From NCBI GenBank assembly GCA_015499995.1, contig JADNRV010000062.1, positions 186,001 through 250,000 of the forward strand: 64,000 bases of DNA, in the 5' to 3' direction. Below the pieces are notes generated by a model that saw only the letters and a list, made by a program, of their open reading frames with translations, did not search any database and had not been told where the DNA came from. Positions 14,233 to 25,203 of this stretch are shown piece after piece (the first letter of the stretch is position 1; the number at the start of each line of letters is the position of its first letter). Position numbers and translations under genes: made by a program. Source of the stretch: Flammula alnicola. Taxonomy: Eukaryota; Basidiomycota; Agaricomycetes; Agaricales; Strophariaceae.

Positions 14233-14364
14233 GTGAAGAAAGTATGATCAGAGGAGCAACGGGAACTCGCGTAACACGCGTTATTAATAATACACAGTCG
14301 TATAAATGTAGTACTTTTATGGGCGCCTAAACTCGCGATTTTCTGTTGTAGCCGCAACACCGGC

Positions 14365-15354
14365 CTAACTTGTGTGGGAGCGAGCGTGGAGTAGCGCATG
14401 GATGAGAACGGGGCTTTTTCGAATGTAAATCAGGAAAGCCTGGGAAGACCATCTTCCCAGTGCCTGAATAATTGAGGGAGATACACCGTTTTCGGCTAGG
14501 CATGTGGCACCGCCGGCTCTCATGGATTGACCACCGATGCGGCTGCTAAAAAATGATCGCAAGCGGTTCATGAAGAATGTGTGGGTTGGTACTTCTCCGT
14601 CACGAGTGAGCCATAGCGGGGAGGATAATGGGAAGAGGCTGTCTCGGGATGCGAGATATCGTGTGAACGCCGCCAGAGGATCATGGCGGATCTGGTCTTT
14701 ACGGATGATAATCCGATTTCCTTCGAAGAATTGGTCAGCCTTGTGTGCAGGTAAGGTGAATTCATATTGTCCAGGTGTCAGCTGAACAGAAGATCGTCTG
14801 GTGATTTTTCTCCAGTCTCGGATGTTGTCGTCGTCTGGGAATGTCATTTCCCCTAGCCTCATTAGGGCAAAGAAACCGCTTAGGAGCATAGCTAGGAATA
14901 AGAAATCGTCATGTTGGAGGGATGATGAACAGTGATTGATCACTGTTGCTAGGTCGTCGAGTGTTAAGGCTTATTTTCTCTGGACAGGTTTGTTTTTCAT
15001 TCGCATACAACCGCGTAGTGTATGCTGGACGAGAGGGGATGCGCGTGTTTCACGGATCTTTGGATAGTAGGGTTCTAATTGTTGTGCGATGCCGGATAAG
15101 TAGCTATTTACGGATCGGGGTTGGATGTGGTGGGACATGTATACTGTGTAGAACGATAAGGTTTCGCTTGTTGGTTCCATAGGGAGTTTGTGTGCGCAAA
15201 CGAAGTCAATATAAGAATTAAGAGCGGATGAGTAAGAGCGTGTAGTGGACAGGTTGATAGCTTGTCCAAGGGCAAGGGCGCGCTCGTGAACGAGGCGCTC
15301 TTGCGACCAAGGTAACCTTGTGGGTTGCCTTGGCCGGGGGTTCATATAGTTCAT
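14365..15354 (-). pseudogene. DIRS tyrosine recombinase, one nonsense codon
   Basis: Catalyses integration of the circular cDNA in DIRS elements. The N-terminal part (SQERLVHERALALGQAINLS, SYSSALNSYIDFV) runs to an in-frame TAA (14973-14971, after KNKPVQRK). The same frame continues ALTLDDLATVINHC and FFALMRLGEMTFPDD, with the active-site Arg region, and ends with RAGGATCLAENGVSPSIIQA, LGRWSSQAF and the Tyr motif LIYIRKSP. The usual HxxR box reads QSMR here, so the His is replaced as well. TAA is one C-to-T change from CAA (Gln). Non-functional as read. Confidence 0.85.
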
Positions 15355-15399
15355 AACGCGACTGCCCCCAGCGTCTATTGTGGGGGTTGAAAAGTGGCG

Positions 15400-17260
15400 A
15401 TCTGGAGATCGGGTGTGAGATTCAAGGCGGTCATGAATTGGGTTCAGGAGAGAGCGTCGGCTACAGTATTCTCATCTCCGGGAACATGCAAAACTCGAAG
15501 TTGCATATCTAAACGGATCAGTATGTCGACTGCTGCTTTCAGGAGCAGATTGAAAACAGGTAGACATTTTAAGGAGTTGAAGATTTGGACTGTGTTCATG
15601 TTGTCCATGAAAATGACGACTCGTGCAGCTCTGGGCGCCTTTTTCGCGGCGTCGACTAGGGCACAGTATACACACAGAGCTTCAAAATAAAAATGATCGT
15701 CATGATGGAGTCGGCAGGTGTGGGGGAATAAAAACCCGTATTATCCGCTGGGTACCAGTAGCCCATCCCAGCGGGGCATGCGTCGCAGTACACAGTAAAG
15801 TCGGCTTCTGAGATGTCCCAGTCTGATGAGCGTAAAAGGTGGACTCCGTCAGAGTTTTCGACGTGGAATGCTGCCCAGGAGAAATCTTCGCGTATGGCGG
15901 CGTTGACCCAGATTTTTCGGCGAGGGTCATGGGGGCCGGACATCTTGGGGTACAAGTTGTTGAGCGCAGGACGAAGGAGGGGAAAGACATTAAAGGCCCA
16001 GTTTATCCAGCCAGCAATTTGTTGCCAGTACTTTAGCTGATAACAGGTGTGGGCGCCGTTGACGGGTTTGATGCTCCAGGATCTGAGGGCATTTAGTAAG
16101 TGCTCGCGCGCTGTCGCAGGGAGCGTGAGAGTTAGGTTATTGGGATCGATTTCGATACCGATAACGGTTAAGGGGGAGCCAAACAATTGTTTGGGTCTTT
16201 TGTGCGGGATTGAGAGCTCATCCCAGAGTTGTAGAAGGAGGGTTTGGTGGCGTGGAAACTGGGTTTCGTATGGTTCATAGTAAAGGTTGTCATTGAGGCA
16301 ACTGAAGCCAGACGAGTCATCGACGTAAGTTGATAAGTAACTGATGCCCCTTTGGTTCTTTGCAATCCAAGCGACTAGGCTGTTGAATGAGATGAATATC
16401 GCGCCGGATGCTGAACTTCCGAAAGCGTTGTTCCGGTCAATATATCGCTGGCCGTCGATAGTGTTCACTTGCTTGAGTTGCCAGAGAGGATGCATCGGCA
16501 TTAGGCGGTACGCTTCCGCGATGTCGGATTTCCACATGACGAGTTCGGCATCTGTCTTGTTACCTTGGGAGAAATGTAGAAGCATTTCTCCGATCTGTCT
16601 CATATCGTCCAGGGGATAGCCTGTTACCAGTTCATGGTCAATCAGGCTGTTAAGTGAGAAAGGACCAGCACTGTGGTCGGTAACCATCCTTAGTCCCGAG
16701 GAGTTGGTTTTTGGGACGGCGTGCGCTGGCATGCAATACATGCCAGGGAGTAGTTCTCCGAAAGATTTGGAAAATCTCCCCTTTTGAATCTCGGTGTCGC
16801 GCTGTGTACGTATGAAAGCGGCTTTCTCAGGATCGGGTGGGGTGGGTCGCGTCGAATGTTGAAGGATAATTTTCTTTGGATATGGTCGCCCATGGCCAAA
16901 AACCTTCTTTTAAACCCACGCAGACCGATTTCACGAAAGCGGGATTGGGGTGGTTTTCTAGAAGTTGTTCAAAACGCTCGACATTGATGGGCATGACAAT
17001 CTTGAAAAGTTCAGGGTTGTCGTTGATCGTTTTGGTGGCTTCGTCGTTATATAAGTCTTGTTCCGAAGGGCGCGGCAGAGGTAGGGCTGTTTCTGACCAT
17101 TCTGCCGTGGTGGCTGAGAGAGTTGAGATTTCGGACCACAGATTATAACGGAGATATTTGGGTCTGGTGCCCAGGAGGTTTGCGTAAGATTTAAGTGCAG
17201 TCGGCAGCTTTGTGTCCGGTCTTTTTACATTTCTTACAAGCGTGTTTGTACCTACAGTCG
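15400..17260 (-). pseudogene. DIRS reverse transcriptase/RNase H, frameshifted
   Basis: The N-terminal part (PELFKIVMPINVERFEQLL, SVCVGLKEGFWPWA) overlaps the Gag end in another frame and stops at 16827. The next frame carries EKAAFIRTQRD, PGMYCMPAHAVPK, RMVTDHSAGPFSLNS, the catalytic YVDD (STYVDDSSGF) and VIGIEID. It then runs into RNase H (VYCDACPAGMGYWYP). A shift at the C5 run (G5 at 15722-15726 on +) breaks it again, and FYFEALCVYCALVDAAKK and LHVPGDENTVADALS continue in a third frame. At least two indels therefore disable it. The Gag-Pol frame change itself may be normal for the family. Confidence 0.85.
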
Positions 17261-18465
17261 GTGTCGTTGAATCGACATCCATTGGGGCTGTTGAATCGGT
17301 TGCAAATGTCTGATTTGATTCCGTTTGATCGGATTCCCCTTTTTTGGGAATTTTGTTGTGGTCCTGTGGCGTACTCGACTCCATCTGGCATGAGAATGGC
17401 GGATGATAAACGGAGGAATTGCTGTTCATCGGTGAGCAAGATCTTCTGTCCTCCGCCGACAAAGTTTCAGATGGCGATGTCGTACATAACAATTTTTGGG
17501 TGCGAGGAGGGGAGTTTGGACGAGAATAAGTTTTCAATGTATTCTCCGTAAGCATATAACTCTTCAGCATGGTGTTGGAAGACAAAGGTGGTAGCTCGAG
17601 TAGCGAAGCGCCAAGCCGAGGACCATTCGGCGGCTGTTTTGACGTGTCGTTTTGCATCAGGAAGTGTAATGCTGAGCTTTGTATTTCCTGCGCTAATCTC
17701 TGCTGTTTCATCAATGACAACGTGATGCTGAGCGGAGAACACGTGGTTGAGGTTGATAGGTTCACCCTTGAAAATTTGTTCCCATTGTGATGAAGGGAAG
17801 CCAGCGGGGGCATCGGAGGCAATTTTAATATAGAACTTTGCACTTGGGACATTGTCATAGAGTTTCCTAAGTATCCTACAGGTTTTCTCGCAACTGGAGT
17901 TGCGAGTTGCAACGCTTTCTGTGCGGGACTTGAACCATGGCATATCAGATTCTTCGAGTTTTCTCCTCTTAACTGGGGGTTCACTTGATTCCTCATTTTC
18001 TGAAGCATCGTGATTCGTTGAGCACGATAAATGTTCAAGGAATTCCTCGACACGTGGACCGACTTCTTCACGATCGGTTGATTCGCGTGCTTCTTCCCGA
18101 TCGGTCGATCTGATCTCGCCCTTATCCTTGGCAACAAAGGCTTTTCGGATGGAGTTGATTTCTGCAAAGTATAATTTGAGCGTCCTTTCCTCTTCATTAC
18201 TCGAGACAAGAGGGTTCCCCTTGATGATTCGCAGTATTTCTGTGATTGCCTTGGATTTGGTAATTCGGCCGACTCGGCAATAGTCGACGAGGGCATCAAG
18301 TTCTCCCGTGAGTGCACTTCAATCATTTTCTCCAATAGATTCGGCTTCTGATTGGGGTTCGGCATCGTCACCGGAGAGGGTGTGTGATGAAGGACCCGCG
18401 GCGGGTCCAGATTCTGGGGCCGGGTCGTTACCGGTATCCTCCTTTTGCTTTCCATTATTTCTCAT
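17191..18465 (-). pseudogene. DIRS Gag with two TGA nonsense codons
   Basis: ATG at 18465 opens a 425-codon frame ending in TAA at 17193-17191. It is interrupted only by TGA at codons 49 (18321) and 333 (17469). The second sits in YDIAI-stop-NFVGGGQKILL, where relatives have Arg, so CGA became TGA. The body has TAAEWSSAWRFATRATTF and FQHHAEELYAYGEYI, typical of agaricomycete element Gags. The C-terminus has a CX8CX6CX3H finger (CNRFNSPNGC...CRYKH) followed by a CX2CX4HX4C knuckle (CKKCKKTGHKAADC). A longer 542-codon frame on the same strand is an overlapping shadow except for its 3' part, which belongs to Pol. Confidence 0.85.
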
Positions 18466-18861
18466 ATCATTGAGTTGTAAACGATTTTATAAAAGATGAT
18501 TTTGAAATAGAATATTCTGGAGGAGGGACTCGGTACGGCGGTCACCAAGAATATTTTTCTTGAGCGCTTGTGCCCGAGTTCCCTCTTCCTTTTATATCAA
18601 AAACTTTAACCCTATTTGTTTGTTAAACGCCCATAAGGGTGCGCGAGACACCGCGTCATGGACATATGGGTCGAACTGTGTCCGGATTCGTGTTTCTCGC
18701 CGCTAGGGGTCAAGACAATACTGAATCGGGTTTTACCCAGTTTTTGTTTGTTATCTCCTTTCCATCTCGGGCACTGAGGCGCGTGACAGGAGACCGTGCG
18801 TACCAGAGGTCCCTGCTTGAGCGCCGTTCATTGGACTTGAGTAAAATCTTTTTAAACTCGA

Positions 18862-19175
18862 TTTATAATGTTGTTTCCATGCTTATCTGGACGCTTATCT
18901 GGAGGCAAAAATAGATTATCGATGAACAAGCTTCCCAATATGAATCCTCTACGGAGGGCACTTCTCGATGTTCTGCGAAACACTGCTTCACTTCGCAGCA
19001 GGAGAGGTAGGAATTCAATGGCGTTTCATGCTTATTATTCAATTTCGTAGGTTGCTGATATCTGATAATACTTTATTTTAATGATAGCTGGTATTCCGAC
19101 ATTTCGCTCCAAAAACTACGATGACTTGAATGTTGGATGTGGTTTGGTTTTTCGAGATGCATATAAAGCATCGAA
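18862..19175. repeat. Displaced BTB copy 2 upstream DNA (right flank of DIRS)
   Basis: Matches 4018-4335 closely (tatctggaggcaaaaatag, ctcgatgttctgcgaaacac, gatgacttgaatgttggatg). It is the promoter-proximal DNA of BTB copy 2, now 4.85 kb from the gene. Confidence 0.85.
18881..18923 (-). promoter_or_regulatory. Conserved BTB upstream element, stranded by DIRS
   Basis: cttatctggacgcttatctg then aaaaatagattatcgatga. Without the DIRS insert it would lie about 140 bp upstream of BTB copy 2, the same spacing as at the other copies. Confidence 0.45.
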
Positions 19176-19213
19176 ATGAGCATTGGAGATATTGGCGTAG
19201 TCAGAGGAAGGGG

Positions 19214-20166
19214 TTAATCATCTGAATAAAATTCGGGCGGGAGGACGATTGGATCGTTGAATATGCTTCCGCCATGGAAAGAATCCGATCGAGTCAATGT
19301 ATGTTCTTCACGCCATTTGCAGATAACCGCCGTCTTTTTAGGCCCCAATGTACTTATCTCCTCCCATGTTAAAGGAGCTGGACGGTCGACTAGTTCGATA
19401 AACACGGGTTGGACCCAGTGTCGGAGTACGTTATGCTTCAGGGCCATGCTTAACTTGAGGACAGGGTCCATGTTTTCTCCGCGGGAATCGATAGCGCTCA
19501 CGATCTCGTCCGTGAGTCGATTGAATGAGTAGAGGAGCGATATTGAAAGGAGGTCATGCAACTTCTTTCTGGATTTTTCGTCCTCCAGCTGTTGGGCCCT
19601 CACTTCAGGCGAACTGGGAAGCTGTGAAATTCCAAAACCGCCGAACTCCCTAGTTTTGGACACTTCTTTAGTCTTCAACTTATTGGAGTTGAACATCCTA
19701 GAGATTGCATAGATCATTAATGCGCCTTTTTAAATGCTGGAACCAGAATCCCATACCCATCGTAAAAGAACTCTAGCAAGGCCTCAAATTGTGCGGCCGT
19801 CACTTGTGGAAGATGTATTGCGTTTTCGTCGGAACTGCCGACCTGACTTCCTGGACCGGGAGGGTGATCAAACATCGCTTTGAAAACATCCGATTCCCGA
19901 ATAAAGATATATCGATGAACTTTATAGAGACGCCCTTGGACCTATGTAGAACGAGAAGCGTCTCGTCAAATTCAAGCCGTCCCATGATCAAATAGAAAGA
20001 ATTGACGTACATCAAATATTGCCATTCCATCGTCGGGAAGATAGAATCGTTCATGGTGGATCGGAGCTGCGAGTGGCAATACATCACTATCTGCATCTGA
20101 GTTGGCAGATACAGCATTTACAGTGGTTGATGTAGCCGTGGAGGAGGGACCAGATGATGCTGGCAT
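19214..20166 (-). CDS. BTB/POZ-domain protein, copy 3
   Basis: Exons 20166-20011, 19941-19757 and 19697-19214 give 274 aa. Exon 1 ends FYLPDDGMAIFD. The BTB core is VQGRLYKVHRYIFIRESDVF with LPQVTAAQFEALLEFFYDG. Exon 3 (MFNSNKLKTKEVSKTREFGG) is more diverged but keeps LLSISLLYSFNRLTDEIV and MALKHNVLRHWVQPVFIELV. The second intron (59 bp, GTATGG...CTCTAG) is unambiguous and supports the intron model used for copies 1 and 2. This is the most diverged complete copy, so the duplication giving copies 1 and 2 is younger. Confidence 0.8.
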
Positions 20167-20295
20167 ATCGATGAAGGGAGAGATAGCTTGTGGATTTTGG
20201 AGCGATGAGAGCTACGCAGGATCCCAAAAACTCAGAGAGACCTTGCGAAAACTGTTTCTAACGACATGCTATCTCCACGTGCACGTAACGTGCAC

Positions 20296-20336
20296 TATCT
20301 GGGCGCTTATCTGGAGAAGTAAAAAGTTATCGATGA
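20296..20336 (-). promoter_or_regulatory. Conserved upstream element, BTB copy 3
   Basis: tatctgggcgcttatctgga then aaaaagttatcgatgaa, 130 bp upstream of the start. Palindromic cacgtgcac/gtgcac words lie just before it, also present near 3277 in copy 1. Confidence 0.45.
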
Positions 20337-21031
20337 ACTCACATCGTCACAAACGCCCTCAACAGAGGCGCCGGTGAACCGAAATTGAAGCAGCAGAGGA
20401 ACATATGCTTAAAGATCCTACAAATTAGCATCCGTAAAATCACAGCCTCGGTGTCCACAGGGTGCAGATCCGGCAATTCTGACCGACGGGCAAAAGCGGG
20501 CTCATGCATCTGCCATCATGCATGCATCCTTGTGCAGTACGCACATCCTACCAGATATCGCTGTCTTATCTAACCTTCCAAACTGTCATGCACTCATGCG
20601 GCCCATCGAGCAGTCAGCGCGACTTGAGTGCGACGGAAGCTAGGATACAAAATAGAGATTGTGAGCTTTTCTAACATTTCAGCGAAAGACTGGGTCTCAC
20701 ACTGGCGAACTTCACAGATGTGAGAACTTGGAGCGCTGTCAGCAGGTGCGGCAACACGCTGACGTGACTTGCGCGATCAGCGCAAGAGATTCAAGAAAGG
20801 CTCGGATTCAAAGCGGAAATCCTTATCATTTCAATCTGAAAAGCGGATCGGCACACTCATGGAGGCCACCTGGTGACACCACTGAATTCGTAGATCCCAT
20901 CATGAGCGAAGATATAAGTGCAAGTGATCAGACCTTGCAGGCTTCATGGTACCATGAACCCTTGACAAGATCTACATAGCCACGTACCTCAATTTCTTGG
21001 AAATGTCTGATTAAGCCGGCCGCGTTCCGAA
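20337..21031. other. Intergenic, no gene seen
   Basis: Region between BTB copy 3 and the first membrane-protein gene. No coding or repeat structure recognised. Confidence 0.5.
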
Positions 21032-22120
21032 ATGGTAGGAACCTACATAGATGGCATTAGACAGTTGTCAGACAGCGTCAGGGCGACTCTGCAACTCCAG
21101 GGTCGCTACCAAAGTTCCTATAAGGCTGTACACGAACGTTTTGCTCAATCCCCCATGGCTTCTCTATCATCCACCTCTTTGACGTCTACCGTCCAACCAC
21201 CTCCCATACCCAACGGTCGCGACCTTTCTATGGTTGAAGCCGCACCTGTACTAAATCAAAGTACACCAGCTGAGAAGCCCAGGGTGTTTCGACGAGTTCG
21301 ACCGGGACTCCGCCGGGTCGCGAAGATTACTGCTGACATTTTCGCGGTCCTCTTCATTGGGCTCATCTATGGTCTCCCTGGGGCGTTGTTTGTTGGCATT
21401 GTAGCGGTGTAAGTAAAGAAGTTAGTTTCTAAGTTTGATATTCAAACTGACTGTTATTTGCAGATTGATGATTGGGTTATCCTTTGGTGTCATAGCGGCA
21501 GATGGCGCAATTGCACTGTTTGTCACTTCGTTTCTTCTTTCCAGCTCCACGACTTATACCTGCGTATAATTTTGTCCTCCAGATTAATAGGAAACGCGAT
21601 CCTTCGAGCTGCCCACCTAGCACATTACACAGACAATGCATCTGCAGCTGCGATCGGTGCCACAGGAGCTGTTGTCGCCGTCTTGATCGTCGGATTGCTC
21701 GTTCAGTGGATCCCAACTGACGCAAACGACCAATTGCCGTGGCCTGTGTCTATGTGCTGCTGCGTCTTGGTGATGACCCTCGCTGGTACCCTTGGCTGCG
21801 CGATATTAAGGCACAATCACGTCGACCTCGGGAGCATCGACGTTCTACACGCAACGCGGGCTGGGGCACTAGGGGGAGGCATTTTAGGACCCGGGATGAT
21901 TATTGCTGGTCCCATCATGGCTGCAGCCCTCACGATCATCCTTTCGCCTCTTTGGTTGGCCATGTCAATGGGTCTGAGATGGGTGTATGTACGATCAAGT
22001 GAGAGCTGGAGCGAAAGAGGAGTGCACAGGTCTTCATATTGTTATACCTACGGGACCTGCGGGGATGATTCGGACATCGAAGAAGAGTTGGAACAGATTC
22101 CACGGAGCATCCGTAGATGA
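21032..22120 (+). CDS. Multi-pass membrane protein, paralogue A
   Basis: Exons 21032-21408, 21464-21517 and 21583-22120, all in phase, give 322 aa. A soluble N-terminus of about 95 aa ends in a basic stretch (RVRPGLRRVAK). Hydrophobic segments follow: ADIFAVLFIGLIYGLPGALF, VGIVAVLMIGLSFGVIAA, AAIGATGAVVAVLIVGLLV, VSMCCCVLVMTLAGTLGCAI and the Gly/Ala-rich AGALGGGILGPGMIIAGPIM. The C-terminus is acidic (DDSDIEEELE). The family is unknown. The gene at 24274-25090 has the same intron phases and aligned segments (LIGNAIL/FIGNVAL, IDVLHATRAGALGG/MDIRYATQAAALGG), so they are local paralogues. Function not assigned. Confidence 0.72.
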
Positions 22121-22623
22121 GTCATGGCGTGCGATAACTTATACCTACTTGCAATGTAATTTACTTGTAAATAATGGATTTCGAATCAAGGCATCTGGTA
22201 GTACTAGTAACTAAGCAGTTTGTCTCACCTGGGACCGTCAAGTGATGATGAGTTCCCGTAGTCTGCGTCTACGGGTGATGTGGGCAGGATGTAGCTTAAG
22301 TAGATGGGACATATCTCACAGCCCCAGTAGTCGAATCTCTACGCGGAATATATATAGTTTCCGGGGCCTTGATCCAAAATGAATCAATAGTCAGGTTATT
22401 ACTGCGATATATCGAGATGGCATCGTGAAGAACGCCTGAGTGCACATTGTTCCTCGTCACAGCCTGAGGCTTAGAATGACGGACTCGGAAGCACCGCGGG
22501 AGATCTCTCTGGTCGAAGGGAGAGCCCGAGGTACGTAAAGTCAACTCTTCGAGTTCGGGAAATGAGTCGGTGCACATGGAAAATAACGGTTCCTGCGAGT
22601 TTTTCATTAGAGACGCAGACGAC

Positions 22624-23976
22624 CTATAAATCATCAAGAGGACTCACGAGTAACCTTTGCAATTCGCATGCATCGCCAAAGCGCGAACCAATCGCTACAC
22701 CAAATCTCCTCAAATTCGTAAACGAGGATAGAAGGGAGACCAGACCCTCTCGCAAAGGCAAAATCCACGACCTGTCTCCCCAACCCAAAAAAATTTGGAG
22801 TTCTAGAAGAGAATTCGAGTGTTGTTCGACGACGGTCTGCAGGAGGGTATCTAGAAGATCGGCACTCAAAGGCCTAATTTCGATGTGGTGCAAGGCTAGA
22901 ACCTCCAATCCTTGGAAAGACTTGAGATATGACCCAAGTGAATGACGACCGTTCAAGTCGGTCACTATTCCAGTAAGATGTATTCTTTGATTGAGAAAGA
23001 TTTCCCATATGTGACGGTTCAAAACATAATACACGGTATTTCTAACCGCGAGATATTTGAGTTTCCGAAAATGGCGCATTACAGGGAGGAGGTCCTCTGG
23101 AGAGACCGTCAATCCATCTACGCTTAGGAATGTGATTGAGAGAGGAGCCTTGGAATGATCGGCATCGAGCACTTTGAAAAGGGTGGAAATTGTGGTTCTC
23201 GGAAGGCTGACTTCCAAATGCGACAGGTTCGGGCTTTGTGAGATGAGCTTTGCTGTGAGTTCTGGCATAGAAACACGGAACCAATACCCCCGCCCATACC
23301 GGTTCCCATCTACGCACTCCACGCAAAGTCTCTGCAGATTGCAGACGGCCATAAATGAAGTAGTAATTTGGAGCGGGAAACATATGGCGAGATCAGTGAG
23401 AGGATAACTTTTCATACCATTCACGATGAGGTCGTAAATCCAATCGGGATCGTCTGGCCCAATAATACAGCTGAATAGTTGATGTCACTTCAAAAGAAGG
23501 TTCAACATAAATGCATAAACGTACATTACTCTGTTCACATTCTTGAAAGACCGTATTGCAGCTGGAAGACGTTTGAGCATGGTCCTCTCCATCAGATCGA
23601 TTACTTTCGCAGGATCATTCATGAAGGAGGCGGTGAAAGAGGCGGTGAAATCGATGGTGATTGTGCGAGCAAGAGAGCTTGCAGCAAAGTTTCCGTCTGA
23701 TAGATCTCGCAATTGGGCGAGACGAGTTCGCACGCTGGAGGAAAAACCCCCAACATTGATATTTGAAAAGAGCAACGGCTGCACGATGTCCTTGAACTGT
23801 CTGGAAACCAGACATAGGTCACGAAGCTCGGCCTGATTGGGAGGTAATGCAGCCTATCGCATGTGGAACACATCAGAGAGATTGAGCCAGATCTTGAAAT
23901 ATGGTCGAAAACTCACCAGCGCAATTATTTCGTGAAGTAGCTCCACAGGAAAGGTGACTCTTGGATCTAACCCCAT
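22624..23976 (-). CDS. F-box-like/LRR protein
   Basis: Exons 23976-23917, 23853-23525 and 23470-22624 give 411 aa. The N-terminus MGLDPRVTFPVELLHEIIAL plus NQAELRDLCLVSRQFKDIV is a typical fungal F-box-like start (hydrophobic helices and LCLVSR). The rest is leucine-rich with repeated LxxLxV patterns (LISQSPNLSHLEVSLP, MRHFRKLKYLAVRN, LKSFQGLEVLALHHIEI, SSFTNLRRFGVAI). Such proteins are usually substrate receptors of SCF ubiquitin ligases. The 3' end is uncertain: the frame stops at 22624, but a short intron there could connect to a frame ending at 22296 (KNSQEPLFSMCTDSFPELEE). The gene lies between the two membrane-protein paralogues, on the opposite strand. Confidence 0.7.
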
Positions 23977-24273
23977 AACTCGCCTCTTGAAGGATCAGTG
24001 AGCCGCAAAGCCTTGCTTAACGATGATGTTCAGGACAAGTGACACAAGTTTTAGAACTCTATCCGACGTTTCTCGTCGTGCATGATCACGTGACAGGATA
24101 ATCTTGGTGTATTTTTAGAAAACTGTGACACGTATATGCAGGCATACGCTGGGAAAAGCTAGTCTCCTTTGCAGACTAGGGAAAAGCCAAACTTCAATAT
24201 TTCAATATTCAATTTTCATATCGACTCATTACCCTCAAGAACATTGTTCGACCCCAGGAACCATCCATTTACA

Positions 24274-25090
24274 ATGGTACTTGAAGCCAACGCCGTCCCA
24301 GTTCTTATTCAATTCGAAGCGGAATCTGGGCTCCCAGTAATTGCGGAGAAGAATTCAGACACGAAGGACACAGAGAAGGACACAGAAAAGGACACAGAGA
24401 AACCAAGAGCCAGCCATGGTATTCTGTGGATCATCCGCAGGACATTGCTTAAGATTCTTTTGCCAATATTCGGCGTTGTTGTAGTCCCAGTGTAAGCTGA
24501 CCGTTCAATGATTTGAATTCCTGAACTCCTAGCTCCAGTCGTGTTGACGATAGTTTTCCAATGGCAGTTCTTTCATGTCCTTTCTTGCGATAGACGGAGC
24601 AGCAACCCAGTGCGTCTTCTAAACTTCTAGAGTCTCTAAATTAGTAACTCAAAAAACTATGCATAGGTTTATTGGAAACGTAGCTCTTCAACAATTGATG
24701 CGTGGTGGTGTCGCATCCAGCACGAACAACGGCTCTGCTGCTCTTATCGGTGCAGTGGGCACTTGCGTCGCAACTATTCCCAGCTCCCTCATTATGAATT
24801 ACTTTACACCGCCTCGCTTTAAAACAAATGACCGACCCTGGTATGTTTCGGCCTTTACGTCTTTCCTGAACGTAACCCTCGCCGGGGCAACTGGTTGCAC
24901 CGTCCTCCTGCACTATGGCGTCAATGTGGGAGGCATGGACATTCGATACGCAACGCAAGCAGCGGCGCTTGGTGGTATTGTAATGGCTCCTCTAGTCAAG
25001 CCAGTCTCGCGCTGGCAGATAAGATGTTTTGAGCTCGCAGCAGAGAACATTAAAAGGTTTATGGCATATCTCCAGCCATGGTTGGAATAG
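24274..25090 (+). CDS. Multi-pass membrane protein, paralogue B
   Basis: Exons 24274-24491, 24568-24609 and 24667-25090 give 227 aa. After a charged N-terminus with a short DTEKDTEKDTEK repeat comes a basic-hydrophobic segment (RRTLLKILLPIFGVVVVPV). SFMSFLAIDGAATQFIGNVAL, ALIGAVGTCVATIPSSLIM, LNVTLAGATGCTVLLHYGV and AALGGIVMAPL follow. Exon lengths are shorter but intron positions and phases match paralogue A (21032-22120). It lacks A's long N-terminal region and acidic tail. No enzymatic motif is visible and the family is unknown to me. Confidence 0.7.
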
Positions 25091-25203
25091 TAAATCAGTA
25101 GCAACCTATTAGTTGATAAATTGTACTGGTCAGTATTCAATAATTTCCAATAAAATGAACCCATGAGCGGACACAGGCAATATTGATAATGTCCTCCCTC
25201 CCA

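Larger units (their letters stand above)
14016..18861 (-). mobile_element. DIRS-type tyrosine-recombinase retrotransposon, decayed
   Basis: Minus-strand order is Gag, reverse transcriptase/RNase H, tyrosine recombinase, with no protease or integrase: the DIRS arrangement. The boundaries come from comparison with the uninterrupted duplicate at 3804-4335; host sequence stops after acctt (14015) and resumes at ttataatg (18862). I see no clear target duplication, as expected for DIRS, although aaaacctt and aaaatctt lie near the two ends and leave a few bases ambiguous. Short inverted words (ccaatga at 14016, tcattgg near 18830) may belong to the terminal repeats. Every ORF carries a stop or frameshift, so this copy cannot be autonomous. 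Confidence 0.85.

Noticed and set aside
16827..18455. 542-codon open frame on the minus strand as a real protein
   Set aside because: Most of it is out of frame with the Gag body and zinc fingers, which read in another frame with two TGA codons. Only its 3' portion (PELFKIVMPINVERF onward) is genuine Pol sequence.
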